DNA of 5,021 bases from Xanthobacteraceae bacterium. Its GTDB lineage: Bacteria > Pseudomonadota > Alphaproteobacteria > Rhizobiales > Xanthobacteraceae. The notes below the pieces were generated by a model. That model had not been told where the DNA came from and made no database searches. It was given only the letters and a program-made list of their open reading frames with translations. The position numbers and the translations under genes are program-made. The DNA lies in NCBI GenBank assembly GCA_030043175.1, contig JASHYD010001158.1:1-5021 (forward strand), given 5' to 3'. Of the stretch, positions 1 through 5,021 are shown piece by piece; position 1 is the first letter of the stretch; each line of letters starts with the position of its first letter.

Positions 1-7
1 AATACTC

Positions 8-13
8 AGGAGA
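8..13 (+). promoter_or_regulatory. Ribosome binding site of the exported-protein gene
   Basis: AGGAGA lies 8 bases before the ATG at position 22. This is a near-ideal Shine-Dalgarno match at good spacing and it fixes the start codon. Only 21 bases of upstream sequence are in the window, so the promoter is out of view and I cannot say whether the gene belongs to an operon running in from the left. Confidence 0.8.
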
Positions 14-21
14 CATAGACC

Positions 22-864
22 ATGAATGGAAACCGATGGATCGGATCTCTGGCGCTGGGCGCGGTCCTAATTGTCGCGACTGCGACCGCCTACGCACATG
101 ATGAATCGAAGTATCCTGACTGGTCCGGCCAGTGGAATCGCCCCGAAGGCGTCGGCATTCAGTGGGACCCCAGCAAGCGGCTCGGCCGCGACGAGCAGGC
201 TCCGCTGACGGCGGAATATCAGAGGATTTTCGAGGCCGGCCTCGCCGACCAGGCCGCCGGCGGTCAGGGAAACGACCCGACGTACACCTGCATCCCACCC
301 GGCATGCCGCGAGCGATGACGGTGGTGTTCCCGATGGAGATCGTAATCCTGCCGCAGGTCACCTATATCCTCCAGGAGTACGTGCCAATGATTCGCCGCG
401 TCTACACTGACGGGCGCCCGATCGCGACCGAAGAGGAGCCATCATTCCTCGGTTACTCGGTTGGAACGTGGCTCGACACCGATGGTGACGGTAAGTTTGA
501 CACCCTCGAAATCGAGACCCGCAATTTCAAAGGACCACGCACCTTCGATGCCAGCGGCATTCCGCTGCACGAGGACGGCCAGACGGTCGTCAGGGAGCGC
601 ATGTATCTCGACAAGACCGACAAGGCCATGCTACGCAACGAGGTCACCACGATTGACAATGCGCTCACGCGCCCGTGGACGGTGATGAAGACCTACCGGC
701 GCGACTTGACTGCCAAACCGATCTGGCTCGAATATGTCTGTGCCGAGGGCAATCACCACGTTGTGGTTGGCAAGCAGAATTATTTTGTGAGCGGCGACGG
801 CTTTCTGATGCCGACCCGAAAAGACCAGAAGGCGCCGGACCTGAAGTTTTTCAACCAGCGCTGA
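22..864 (+). CDS. Exported protein of unknown function with an EF-hand-type loop
   Basis: A complete 280-residue protein. Residues 1-25 form a Sec signal peptide: basic start (N-R), hydrophobic core at about 8-20, and an A-Y-A cleavage site before H26, so the mature protein should be periplasmic or extracellular. The mature part begins with a P-D-W-S-G-Q-W motif (32-38). It contains T-Y-T-C-I-P-P-G-M-P-R at 87-97, a hydrophobic stretch at about 101-125, and DTDGDGKFDTLE at 152-163. That last segment fits the 12-residue EF-hand calcium loop (D152, D154, D156, G157, D160, E163). The only cysteines are C90 and C240, which may form a disulfide. The second half (about 165-262) is rich in conserved-looking polar motifs such as N-F-K-G-P-R-T-F-D and A-L-T-R-P-W-T. 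I recall a family with these motifs in Bradyrhizobium-like and environmental bacteria, annotated only as hypothetical. I know of no proven function, and calcium binding is inference from the loop. Confidence 0.9.
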   Translation: MNGNRWIGSLALGAVLIVATATAYAHDESKYPDWSGQWNRPEGVGIQWDPSKRLGRDEQAPLTAEYQRIFEAGLADQAAGGQGNDPTYTCIPPGMPRAMTVVFPMEIVILPQVTYILQEYVPMIRRVYTDGRPIATEEEPSFLGYSVGTWLDTDGDGKFDTLEIETRNFKGPRTFDASGIPLHEDGQTVVRERMYLDKTDKAMLRNEVTTIDNALTRPWTVMKTYRRDLTAKPIWLEYVCAEGNHHVVVGKQNYFVSGDGFLMPTRKDQKAPDLKFFNQR

Positions 865-1151
865 ACGCCCGCTCAGTCACAGACGCGAATGCCGACAGGG
901 TGATCGAATAGGGGGCGAGGAGTTGCGGCTCCTGTTCTTGACGACCTGACGCTCCGCCGCATGACCGTTCAGGGTCACAACGGCCGTGCGGACAACATGG
1001 GCGGCACGTCCGAAGTACCTCAGATTAGCTGACGACTTCGGTGCGTCGCCCAAATCGGCAGCCTTGGGCTCCGCACGGCATTACGACCAGATCAGATCGA
1101 GTTTTCACACTGCCTGGGGCCAGGAACAGACACTCCAGACCCATGTCACGA
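865..1151. other. Spacer between convergent genes, no clear gene
   Basis: This stretch follows the exported-protein gene and precedes the likely true end of the convergent FG-GAP-like gene. I see no RNA gene. Two weak inverted repeats are present. AGGAG/CTCCT with a 6-base loop lies at 918-933, followed by GTTCTTG. TGACC/GGTCA with a 6-base loop lies at 962-977. Either could help end transcription, but the stems are only 5 bp and there is no good T-run, so I do not call a terminator. The last 127 bases overlap the out-of-frame C-terminal tail of the minus-strand ORF. Confidence 0.4.
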
Positions 1152-1717
1152 TCAATGGGTATCGTAGAGGGACACCAACGCCCTCCGCTCCCATTCCAAA
1201 ATGGCGAGCCGATCATCACGAATACCCGCGCGATCAGCTCGTCGATACCATCGCCGTTCAGATCTCCGACGGCAAGAACCTCAAACTCATCGTCATCTTC
1301 CGCGGCCCTGTTTGCCACAAGATGAATCGGCTTGAGCCCGTTTCCTTCTCGAACGAAGACGCCCCATACAGCCATTCCAAATCGGTTTCCCTTTGCGTCT
1401 TGGGTGGCTCTCCATCTTATGGAGACGATTTGTTCCTTTTTTCTAGGGGTCCGCAGCGCAGCCGCGAAATGCTGGACCCGAGCAAACTCAAGATCGGTGA
1501 CATAATTGAGAGGGCCGATCGCGAGGCCATATTTATTGATGAGTTCCAAGACATCGGCTTGATGAAAAACATTGGTCAATTCGGGTGTAATGACGAGTTG
1601 GCCAGATTTGCGGGGGACATTCATTTTCACGTATTGCGTGCTCGCCGCGACGGGAGCCAATGCGACATGTTGGGGCGGCTTCGCGACGAGACGGCCAATT
1701 CCTTGCCGATATCTCAT
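1025..1717 (-). CDS. FG-GAP/VCBS-like protein, probably frameshifted
   Basis: The ORF reads as 230 residues, but only the first ~164 look like real protein. Residues 147-163 hold V-L-A-V-G-D-L-N-G-D-G-I-D-E-L-I-A, the calcium-loop motif of FG-GAP/VCBS beta-propeller blades. Just before it, about 94-135 alternates like beta strands (Q-I-V-S-I-R-W, M-A-V-W-G-V-F-V-R). After R164 the in-frame tail becomes Cys/Pro/Trp-rich and unlike the rest. In the -1 frame, beginning at the GGG run at 1225-1227, the sequence instead continues as G-I-R-D-D-R-L-A-I-L-E-W-E and ends in L-Y-D-T-H with a stop at 1152-1154. That is a natural end to the blade. A lost G would explain it, giving a repaired protein of about 188 residues. 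The start is uncertain: ATG 1717 lies in the ATGA overlapping the cydA remnant's stop, and no good ribosome site is seen. The N-terminus is a poor signal peptide despite A-P-V-A-A-S at 21-26. A second ATG is at 1624. Such proteins are usually extracytoplasmic; the exact function is unknown. Confidence 0.55.
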   Translation of the reverse strand: MRYRQGIGRLVAKPPQHVALAPVAASTQYVKMNVPRKSGQLVITPELTNVFHQADVLELINKYGLAIGPLNYVTDLEFARVQHFAAALRTPRKKEQIVSIRWRATQDAKGNRFGMAVWGVFVREGNGLKPIHLVANRAAEDDDEFEVLAVGDLNGDGIDELIARVFVMIGSPFWNGSGGRWCPSTIPIDRDMGLECLFLAPGSVKTRSDLVVMPCGAQGCRFGRRTEVVS

Positions 1718-1869
1718 TCCTGGCGCTGCTCATCGGAACAACGGCTGTGCAGTGCCTCCAGAACCGTCAGCCATGCCGCCAGCCCGATGGTGAACGCCGG
1801 AAAGATGATGTGAAACGAAATGGTGAACGCCCACTGTACCCGGGATAGGAGAAGCGCTGTCGGGTCCAT
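1714..1869 (-). pseudogene. cydA: Truncated cytochrome bd ubiquinol oxidase subunit I (N-terminal remnant)
   Basis: A 51-codon ORF whose first ~41 residues match the start of cytochrome bd oxidase subunit I. M-D-P-T-A-L-L-L-S-R-V-Q-W-A-F-T at 1-16 is followed by I-S-F-H-I-I-F-P-A-F-T-I-G-L-A at 17-31 and then A-W-L-T-V-L-E-A-L. This is the first transmembrane helix of CydA/CioA. H20 corresponds to E. coli CydA His19, a heme ligand. The full protein is normally about 450-530 residues and makes the quinol-oxidising, oxygen-reducing membrane complex with CydB. Here similarity ends after A-L-H (about position 1747), where ten unrelated residues lead to a TGA. No other part of cydA and no cydB is in the window. 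A good ribosome site and a 12-base gap from the upstream ORF suggest that this was once a functional translation start. The remnant cannot be an oxidase. Recognition is by motif memory, but the pattern is distinctive. Confidence 0.75.
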
Positions 1870-1876
1870 GGCCAAT

Positions 1877-1882
1877 TCCCTT
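1877..1882 (-). promoter_or_regulatory. Ribosome binding site of the cydA remnant
   Basis: On the minus strand AAGGGA sits 7 bases before the ATG at 1867-1869 and overlaps the TGA of the upstream 117-residue ORF. Sequence and spacing are right for translation initiation. This supports the cydA start and possible past coupling between the two ORFs. Confidence 0.6.
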
Positions 1883-2235
1883 CAGCGCCAGAGATTGGTT
1901 TTGACAAGGTCGACGATTTCGTCGGCACGACTGGTCATAATCGCGTTCACCATGTAGAACGAGAACGCCTCGGCTATCTCGACGATGACCGCGGGCGGCA
2001 TGGCGAGCTCTGTCCGCTCGTCGACGGCATCGACAACCGGATCATCACGCACTAGCGCGTGTTCGTCGTACGTTGGGCAATTAATGCTCATCCTATCCAT
2101 TATGGTTGCGATCTGTTCTGCGCTGGCACCACAGACGGAACAATTCGTGCTATCCATGTCTAACTCGTGGTTCCCCTCGATCAGTCGCTGCACCCGCTGC
2201 AGGATGGAGCGCCGTGGCTTATGAAGATTGACCAC
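1882..2235 (-). CDS. Unrecognised 117-residue protein
   Basis: I do not recognise this protein. It starts with GTG at 2233-2235. The frame is open for 14 more codons upstream, back to a stop at 2278-2280, with no better start, so the N-terminus may be wrong or lost. Residues 7-20 are basic and helical (K-P-R-R-S-I-L-Q-R-V-Q-R-L-I). C32-S-V-C35 gives a CxxC pair and C53 is a third cysteine. This is enough to suggest metal or redox chemistry but not to show it. Residues 60-90 are acidic, and the end (about 83-113) is predicted helical and amphipathic. There is no signal peptide or clear membrane segment. It lies 12 bases upstream of the cydA remnant on the same strand, so the two may once have been co-transcribed. 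It may itself be a fragment: short protein-like stretches occur in other minus frames just upstream (about 2285-2431). Coding status is likely but unproven. Confidence 0.4.
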   Translation of the reverse strand: MVNLHKPRRSILQRVQRLIEGNHELDMDSTNCSVCGASAEQIATIMDRMSINCPTYDEHALVRDDPVVDAVDERTELAMPPAVIVEIAEAFSFYMVNAIMTSRADEIVDLVKTNLWR

Positions 2236-2302
2236 ATTGGCGACTGAGTGGCCTGGATCAACGTCTTCAAAAGCACTTCAGTTTTTATTGTCGGTCAGCT
2301 TC

Positions 2303-2431
2303 TCAACGCGCCCGACGAAGAAATCGACCGGGATCCTTAAGGACCGATGCCTGCACTTCAAGCCCATCCCAATCAGGGATGCTTTCCCGCGGTACGATAC
2401 CGATTGTGCCCGCCGCGAAATCGGCCGCCAT
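2303..2431 (-). CDS. Possible 42-residue ORF or gene fragment
   Basis: ATG at 2429-2431, stop at 2303-2305. Residues 1-35 look protein-like (A-A-D-F-A-A-G-T-I-G-I-V-P-R-E-S-I-P-D-W, then L-E-V-Q-A-S-V-L-K-D-P). The tail G-R-F-L-R-R-A-R is Arg-rich, as expected after a frame change. Around D-P, an adjacent minus frame gives V-D-F-F-V-G-R-V-E-K-L-T-D, which could be the original continuation. No strong ribosome site is visible. I do not recognise a family, and it may be noise. Confidence 0.2.
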   Translation of the reverse strand: MAADFAAGTIGIVPRESIPDWDGLEVQASVLKDPGRFLRRAR

Positions 2432-2767
2432 GGGTCAGCTTTCATACCCGGTGGAGCCGTTTTTGCCCGGGAGACGCTCTGGTTGTGGCTGGTGTTGTCT
2501 ACCCGGCAAAGGGCGCCAGTGCCTCACGTAAGATCCGGCAGGATTTGATAGCCTCAACTGACGCACGATGTTGAGTTGGGTCCGAGGATCCCGGCCACTA
2601 GCCCTTGAGACGCAATCGCGACGTACATCCAGATTCTTGCCCCGGTAGTTCAACAACGCCTCTGCCGCCCATAGGCTGACGAGAAAGTCGTCGGACGTCA
2701 TTAAAGTCTTCGCCGCGTATGCCCCAGACGACGTGTTGGTGCGGACGGGTGGCGTATGTGAAGGGGT

Positions 2768-2914
2768 TCACACTCGGAGTCGTTTTTGCGCCCTTTCGAC
2801 GGCAAGGAGCACGAGCCGAGTATCCTGGCATTCCTCTTCGATTTCCGCCAAACGTGAAACCGGCTCTAGTTGCTTGATACACCGTACACCTGCGGCTGCT
2901 GATGGCGTCGCCAT
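2768..2914 (-). CDS. Possible 48-residue small protein, unrecognised
   Basis: ATG at 2912-2914, stop at 2768-2770, beginning 81 bases after the GH15 stop on the same strand. Residues 13-45 have a helical, coiled-coil-like pattern (I-K-Q-L-E-P-V-S-R-L-A-E-I-E-E-E, then R-L-V-L-L-A-V-E-R-A-Q-K-R-L). Upstream A/G bases (AAGAAAGAGG) run directly into the ATG, so there is purine-rich sequence but no properly spaced ribosome site. It could be a true small gene, a fragment, or chance. The balanced composition is better than that of the overlapping ORFs in other frames. Confidence 0.25.
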   Translation of the reverse strand: MATPSAAAGVRCIKQLEPVSRLAEIEEECQDTRLVLLAVERAQKRLRV

Positions 2915-2915
2915 C
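2901..2915. repeat. 15-base palindrome with 7-bp arms
   Basis: GATGGCG-T-CGCCATC is a perfect inverted repeat around one central base. It lies about 80 bases past the end of the GH15 gene and covers the start codon of the possible 48-residue ORF. The one-base centre makes it unsuitable as a hairpin and more like a dimer-bound operator. No second copy was noticed in the window, and chance occurrence cannot be excluded. Confidence 0.3.
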
Positions 2916-2995
2916 CTCTTTCTTGGCTGGTCGAGACCCGTCGCGCTTTGGGGCCGGGCCTGTTCGCTCGGAACTGGCTACGGGTGATCGAGGGC

Positions 2996-4795
2996 TCAAT
3001 TGTGGCCCTGACCTGACAGCGCTCGATCGAGGTAATATGCCGCGCTGATGAGAGAGAGATGGGCGAAGGCCTGGGGGAAGTTGCCAAGATGTTCACCGGC
3101 AGGACCGAGCTCCTCTGAAAAGAGCCCGACATGGTTGGCGTAGCCCAGCATCTTTTCGAAAAGGAACCGGGCCTGCTTGACGTCGCCCGCACGGGCGAGA
3201 CACTCGACGTACCAGAAGGTGCACATGTTGAACGTACCCTCGCCTCCCCGCAGTCCGTCGATTCCTGCGTCGCTGGAATAGCGGTAGACCAAGCTGTCAT
3301 CGAGGAGCCGATCACCGATTACTTTCAACGTGGAACGCCAGCGCGGATCCGTAGGGCTGACGAAGCGTATGAGTGGCATTAGTAGACAGGAGGCATCCAA
3401 CGCTGTGCTTCCGTTGCTTTGCACAAAGGCGCCCTGCTGGGGGTCCCAGAATTCCATGTGGATCTGCCGGTAGATGGCATCGCGAGTTTCGAGCCAATCC
3501 ACCATGGGCGCCGGAAGGCCCCGTTTGCGGGCGAGGCGGATTGCGCGATCAAAAGCGACCCAACACATGAGGCGCGAGTAAAGGAACTCCCGCCGGCCAC
3601 CGCGCACCTCCCAGATGCCTTCGTCCGGCCGCTGCCAATTGTGCGCCAGCCACTTCATCGAGCGGGTAACGCCCAGCCAAGTCTGCCAGGAGATCTGTTC
3701 ACCGTACTTGTCCGAAAGGTACAACGAATCCATCAGCTCTCCATAGATGTCGAGCTGCAGCTGCTTTAGCGCGGCGTTCCCTATGCGCACCGGTGCGGAG
3801 CTACGATAACCGCGTAAGTGAGGCAGCTCGATTTCCGTAAGTACCTCGCGCCCGTCGATAGTATACATCAGCTGCATCGTACCATCGGTGCCGCATCGAG
3901 TTTGGCGTTCGCCGAGCCAGCGCACGAACGCATTCGCCTCTTCAACATGTCCGAGGCGCAGGAAAGCGTAGACCGTAAAGGCGGCATCGCGCAGCCAAGT
4001 GTAGCGGTAGTCCCAGTTGCGAATGCCGCCGATCTCCTCGGGTAGTCCGAAGGTTAACGCCGCAATTATGGAACCTTGCTCCCTTGAAGTCAGCAGCTTC
4101 AGGACCAGAGCGGAGCGGTTGACGATTCCACGCCAGCGGCCGCGATAGGTTGAACGCCCTACCCAGCGGCGCCAGTAGTCGGACGTTTCCTTAAAGGCGG
4201 CGCTTACATATCCCGGGTGAGCCGAGACACTGTTCTCACCGCATGACGCGTCTTCCAAGACAAAAGAGGCGGACTCCCCGGCAGCCAAATCGAACTCTGC
4301 CAGCGCTGCGCCCGTACTGACCTCTAGCGGAACGCTCGAGCGAAGCCGAAAAGCAAAGTTGTCGCGGCCCATAAAAATGACTGCGCCGGCCTCCGCGCGG
4401 ATCTGCGGAGTCAATCTCGCATAATCGAGGCGAGGCATGCAGCGCATCCGAAATCGTATGGAGCCACGCACGGTTTTAACGCGGCGGACCAGTCGTGAGC
4501 CGGCGTCCAAGTCTTCAATGGTCATAAAGTCTGAGATTTCAGCGACACCGTCAGGCGACAAGAAGCGCGTGAGCAGAACGTTGGTATCCGGCAGGTAAAG
4601 CTGCCGGTGTCTTGGACCGTCCAGCAATGGGCTCAATTCAAAACAGCCGCCCCGCTCGTCATCTAAGAGCGAGGCAAAGATGGTAGGACTGTCAAACCGC
4701 GGCCAACACAAGAAATCAACCGCACCATCTAATCCGATTAGGGCGGCTGTTTGAAGATTGCCGACGATACCGTGATTTTCGATCAGTTGAGCCAT
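2996..4795 (-). CDS. Glycoside hydrolase family 15 enzyme (glucoamylase/trehalase-like)
   Basis: A complete 599-residue protein, the usual length for bacterial GH15 enzymes. These hydrolyse alpha-glucosidic bonds by inversion, releasing beta-glucose from maltodextrins or, in several bacterial and archaeal members, splitting trehalose. The N-terminal domain (about 1-215) opens with the family hallmark I-E-N-H-G-I-V-G-N-L (5-14), then L-D-G-A-V-D-F-L-C-W-P-R-F-D-S-P (22-37). The catalytic (alpha/alpha)6 barrel (about 220-590) contains G-G-I-R-N-W-D-Y-R-Y-T-W-L-R-D (256-270), whose R269-D270 match the -1 subsite Arg-Asp of fungal glucoamylase. E396 in E-G-I-W-E-V-R (392-398) aligns with the general acid, and E561 in G-L-F-S-E-E (557-562) with the general base. 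Both are present, so the enzyme should be active. There is no signal peptide, so it is likely cytoplasmic. Sequence alone does not separate glucoamylase from trehalase. No trehalose or glycogen gene is visible beside it, although upstream DNA continues beyond the window. Confidence 0.93.
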   Translation of the reverse strand: MAQLIENHGIVGNLQTAALIGLDGAVDFLCWPRFDSPTIFASLLDDERGGCFELSPLLDGPRHRQLYLPDTNVLLTRFLSPDGVAEISDFMTIEDLDAGSRLVRRVKTVRGSIRFRMRCMPRLDYARLTPQIRAEAGAVIFMGRDNFAFRLRSSVPLEVSTGAALAEFDLAAGESASFVLEDASCGENSVSAHPGYVSAAFKETSDYWRRWVGRSTYRGRWRGIVNRSALVLKLLTSREQGSIIAALTFGLPEEIGGIRNWDYRYTWLRDAAFTVYAFLRLGHVEEANAFVRWLGERQTRCGTDGTMQLMYTIDGREVLTEIELPHLRGYRSSAPVRIGNAALKQLQLDIYGELMDSLYLSDKYGEQISWQTWLGVTRSMKWLAHNWQRPDEGIWEVRGGRREFLYSRLMCWVAFDRAIRLARKRGLPAPMVDWLETRDAIYRQIHMEFWDPQQGAFVQSNGSTALDASCLLMPLIRFVSPTDPRWRSTLKVIGDRLLDDSLVYRYSSDAGIDGLRGGEGTFNMCTFWYVECLARAGDVKQARFLFEKMLGYANHVGLFSEELGPAGEHLGNFPQAFAHLSLISAAYYLDRALSGQGHN

Positions 4796-5021
4796 GCTTC
4801 ACCGTGTCGTGAAGAATCGCGCAGCCCGAGTTTATGTTCCACAAACTTCGAGAAACTCGTGGTGTTGAGTCATGAATGCCACCTGGGGCAGGAACGACCG
4901 CGTGCCATTTTTGGGTGAGCGCCCGGATCAATGTGAACGAATACCCGCTCACGCTGAGAAGCCGGTCGAGAAAAAGTGTGCGGCCGCTGCAGCTGCAAGC
5001 CATCCATGCTCGGCATTGGCC
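4796..5021. other. Upstream region of the GH15 gene, no assignable gene
   Basis: These 226 bases should hold the GH15 leader and promoter, but I could not pick out a convincing -35/-10 pair. Two plus-strand frames stay open to the window edge, from ATG 4872 and ATG 4876. The first is Ala/Cys-rich near its end (C-A-A-A-A-A-S-H-P-C). Minus-strand frames are equally undistinguished. If one plus frame is real, it would be a divergent gene running out of the window. I cannot decide from 150 bases. Confidence 0.3.
4799..4803 (-). promoter_or_regulatory. Weak ribosome binding site of the GH15 gene
   Basis: On the minus strand GGTGA lies only 3 bases before the ATG at 4793-4795, which is closer than ideal. 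The start is still favoured because the family's conserved N-terminal motif begins at residue 5, leaving no room for a later start. No fixed upstream start is better supported. Confidence 0.4.

Larger units (their letters stand above)
2236..2995. other. Gene-poor stretch, possibly decayed coding DNA
   Basis: About 760 bases between the GH15 gene's stop and the 117-residue ORF. The longer ORFs here are Arg/Pro/Ser-rich and look like chance frames. Short minus-strand pieces look more protein-like but lie in different frames: about 2285-2330 (V-D-F-F-V-G-R-V-E-K-L-T-D-N), 2320-2431, 2605-2701 (T-S-D-D-F-L-V-S-L-W-A-A-E-A-L-L) and 2768-2914. Such a patchwork would fit old genes broken by small indels, but no family is recognised. 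No RNA gene, terminator hairpin or mobile element is evident. One short palindrome (2901-2915) is listed separately. Confidence 0.4.

Noticed and set aside
918..977. Two small inverted repeats as terminators of the exported-protein gene
   Set aside because: The stems are only 5 bp and no proper T-run follows, so they are below what I would call a terminator.
986..1813. Long plus-strand ORF of 275 codons
   Set aside because: It lies antisense to the FG-GAP-like and cydA coding frames, has mixed low-quality composition, and shows no domain or ribosome site. The minus strand carries recognisable motifs instead.
2228..2574. Two overlapping plus-strand ORFs (2228-2548 and 2347-2574)
   Set aside because: Neither has a convincing ribosome site, domain or composition, and they compete for the same bases. 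Only a short part of the second looks protein-like, which is too little to call.
2435..2701. Minus ORF of 88 codons
   Set aside because: Only the first ~30 residues look protein-like; the rest is Arg/Pro/Gln-rich. There is no ribosome site. It is mentioned as possible decayed coding DNA but not called.
2598..2999. Minus ORF of 133 codons overlapping the GH15 stop
   Set aside because: It has a TTG start and a very Arg/Pro/Gly/Ser-rich composition with no motif. It looks like a chance frame in GC-rich DNA.
3131..4045. Several plus-strand and alternative-frame ORFs
   Set aside because: They are shadows inside the well-supported GH15 gene.
4716..5003. Minus ORF of 95 codons upstream of the GH15 start
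   Set aside because: It overlaps the first 80 bases of GH15 in another frame, and its composition (Ser/Arg/Cys-rich) gives no sign of a real protein.
1..5021. CRISPR array, tRNA/rRNA, insertion sequence or toxin-antitoxin pair
   Set aside because: No regularly spaced repeats, tRNA-like cloverleaf, rRNA segment, transposase motif or paired terminal inverted repeats were seen on either strand.

Overview
The window looks like a gene-poor, partly decayed stretch of a bacterial chromosome. It is most likely from an alphaproteobacterium, perhaps Hyphomicrobiales of the Bradyrhizobium type. That assignment is inference. It rests on the moderately high GC content, on a cytochrome bd subunit I N-terminus of the alphaproteobacterial/CioA style, and on a secreted protein family I recall from Bradyrhizobium-like and related environmental genomes. 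No tRNA, rRNA, CRISPR array, transposase or phage gene was seen.

Layout. Positions 22-864 (+) hold one complete gene for a small exported protein of unknown function, with a clear ribosome binding site, a signal peptide, a perfect EF-hand-type calcium loop and a single cysteine pair. Everything else that can be supported is on the minus strand. Read in the minus direction these are: a complete 599-residue GH15 glucoamylase/trehalase-like enzyme (4795-2996); about 760 bases with no convincing gene, holding only two short ORFs and a 15-base palindrome; a 117-residue unrecognised ORF (2235-1882); the first ~41 codons of cydA, truncated (1869-1714); and an FG-GAP-like ORF whose start overlaps the cydA remnant's stop (1717-1025) and which appears frameshifted near 1226.

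How the parts work together. The GH15 enzyme is the only gene on the minus strand with an intact, recognisable catalytic apparatus. It would hydrolyse alpha-glucosidic bonds (maltodextrin ends or trehalose) in the cytoplasm. The cydA piece carries a good ribosome binding site and a conserved first transmembrane segment, but it lacks nearly all of the oxidase, so it is a relic. With the out-of-frame FG-GAP-like gene and the ragged 2236-2995 stretch, it suggests a region of deletion and gene decay between two intact genes. I found no evidence of a new multi-gene system. The most useful leads are the unlisted cydA fragment, the probable frameshift, and the uncharacterised exported protein.
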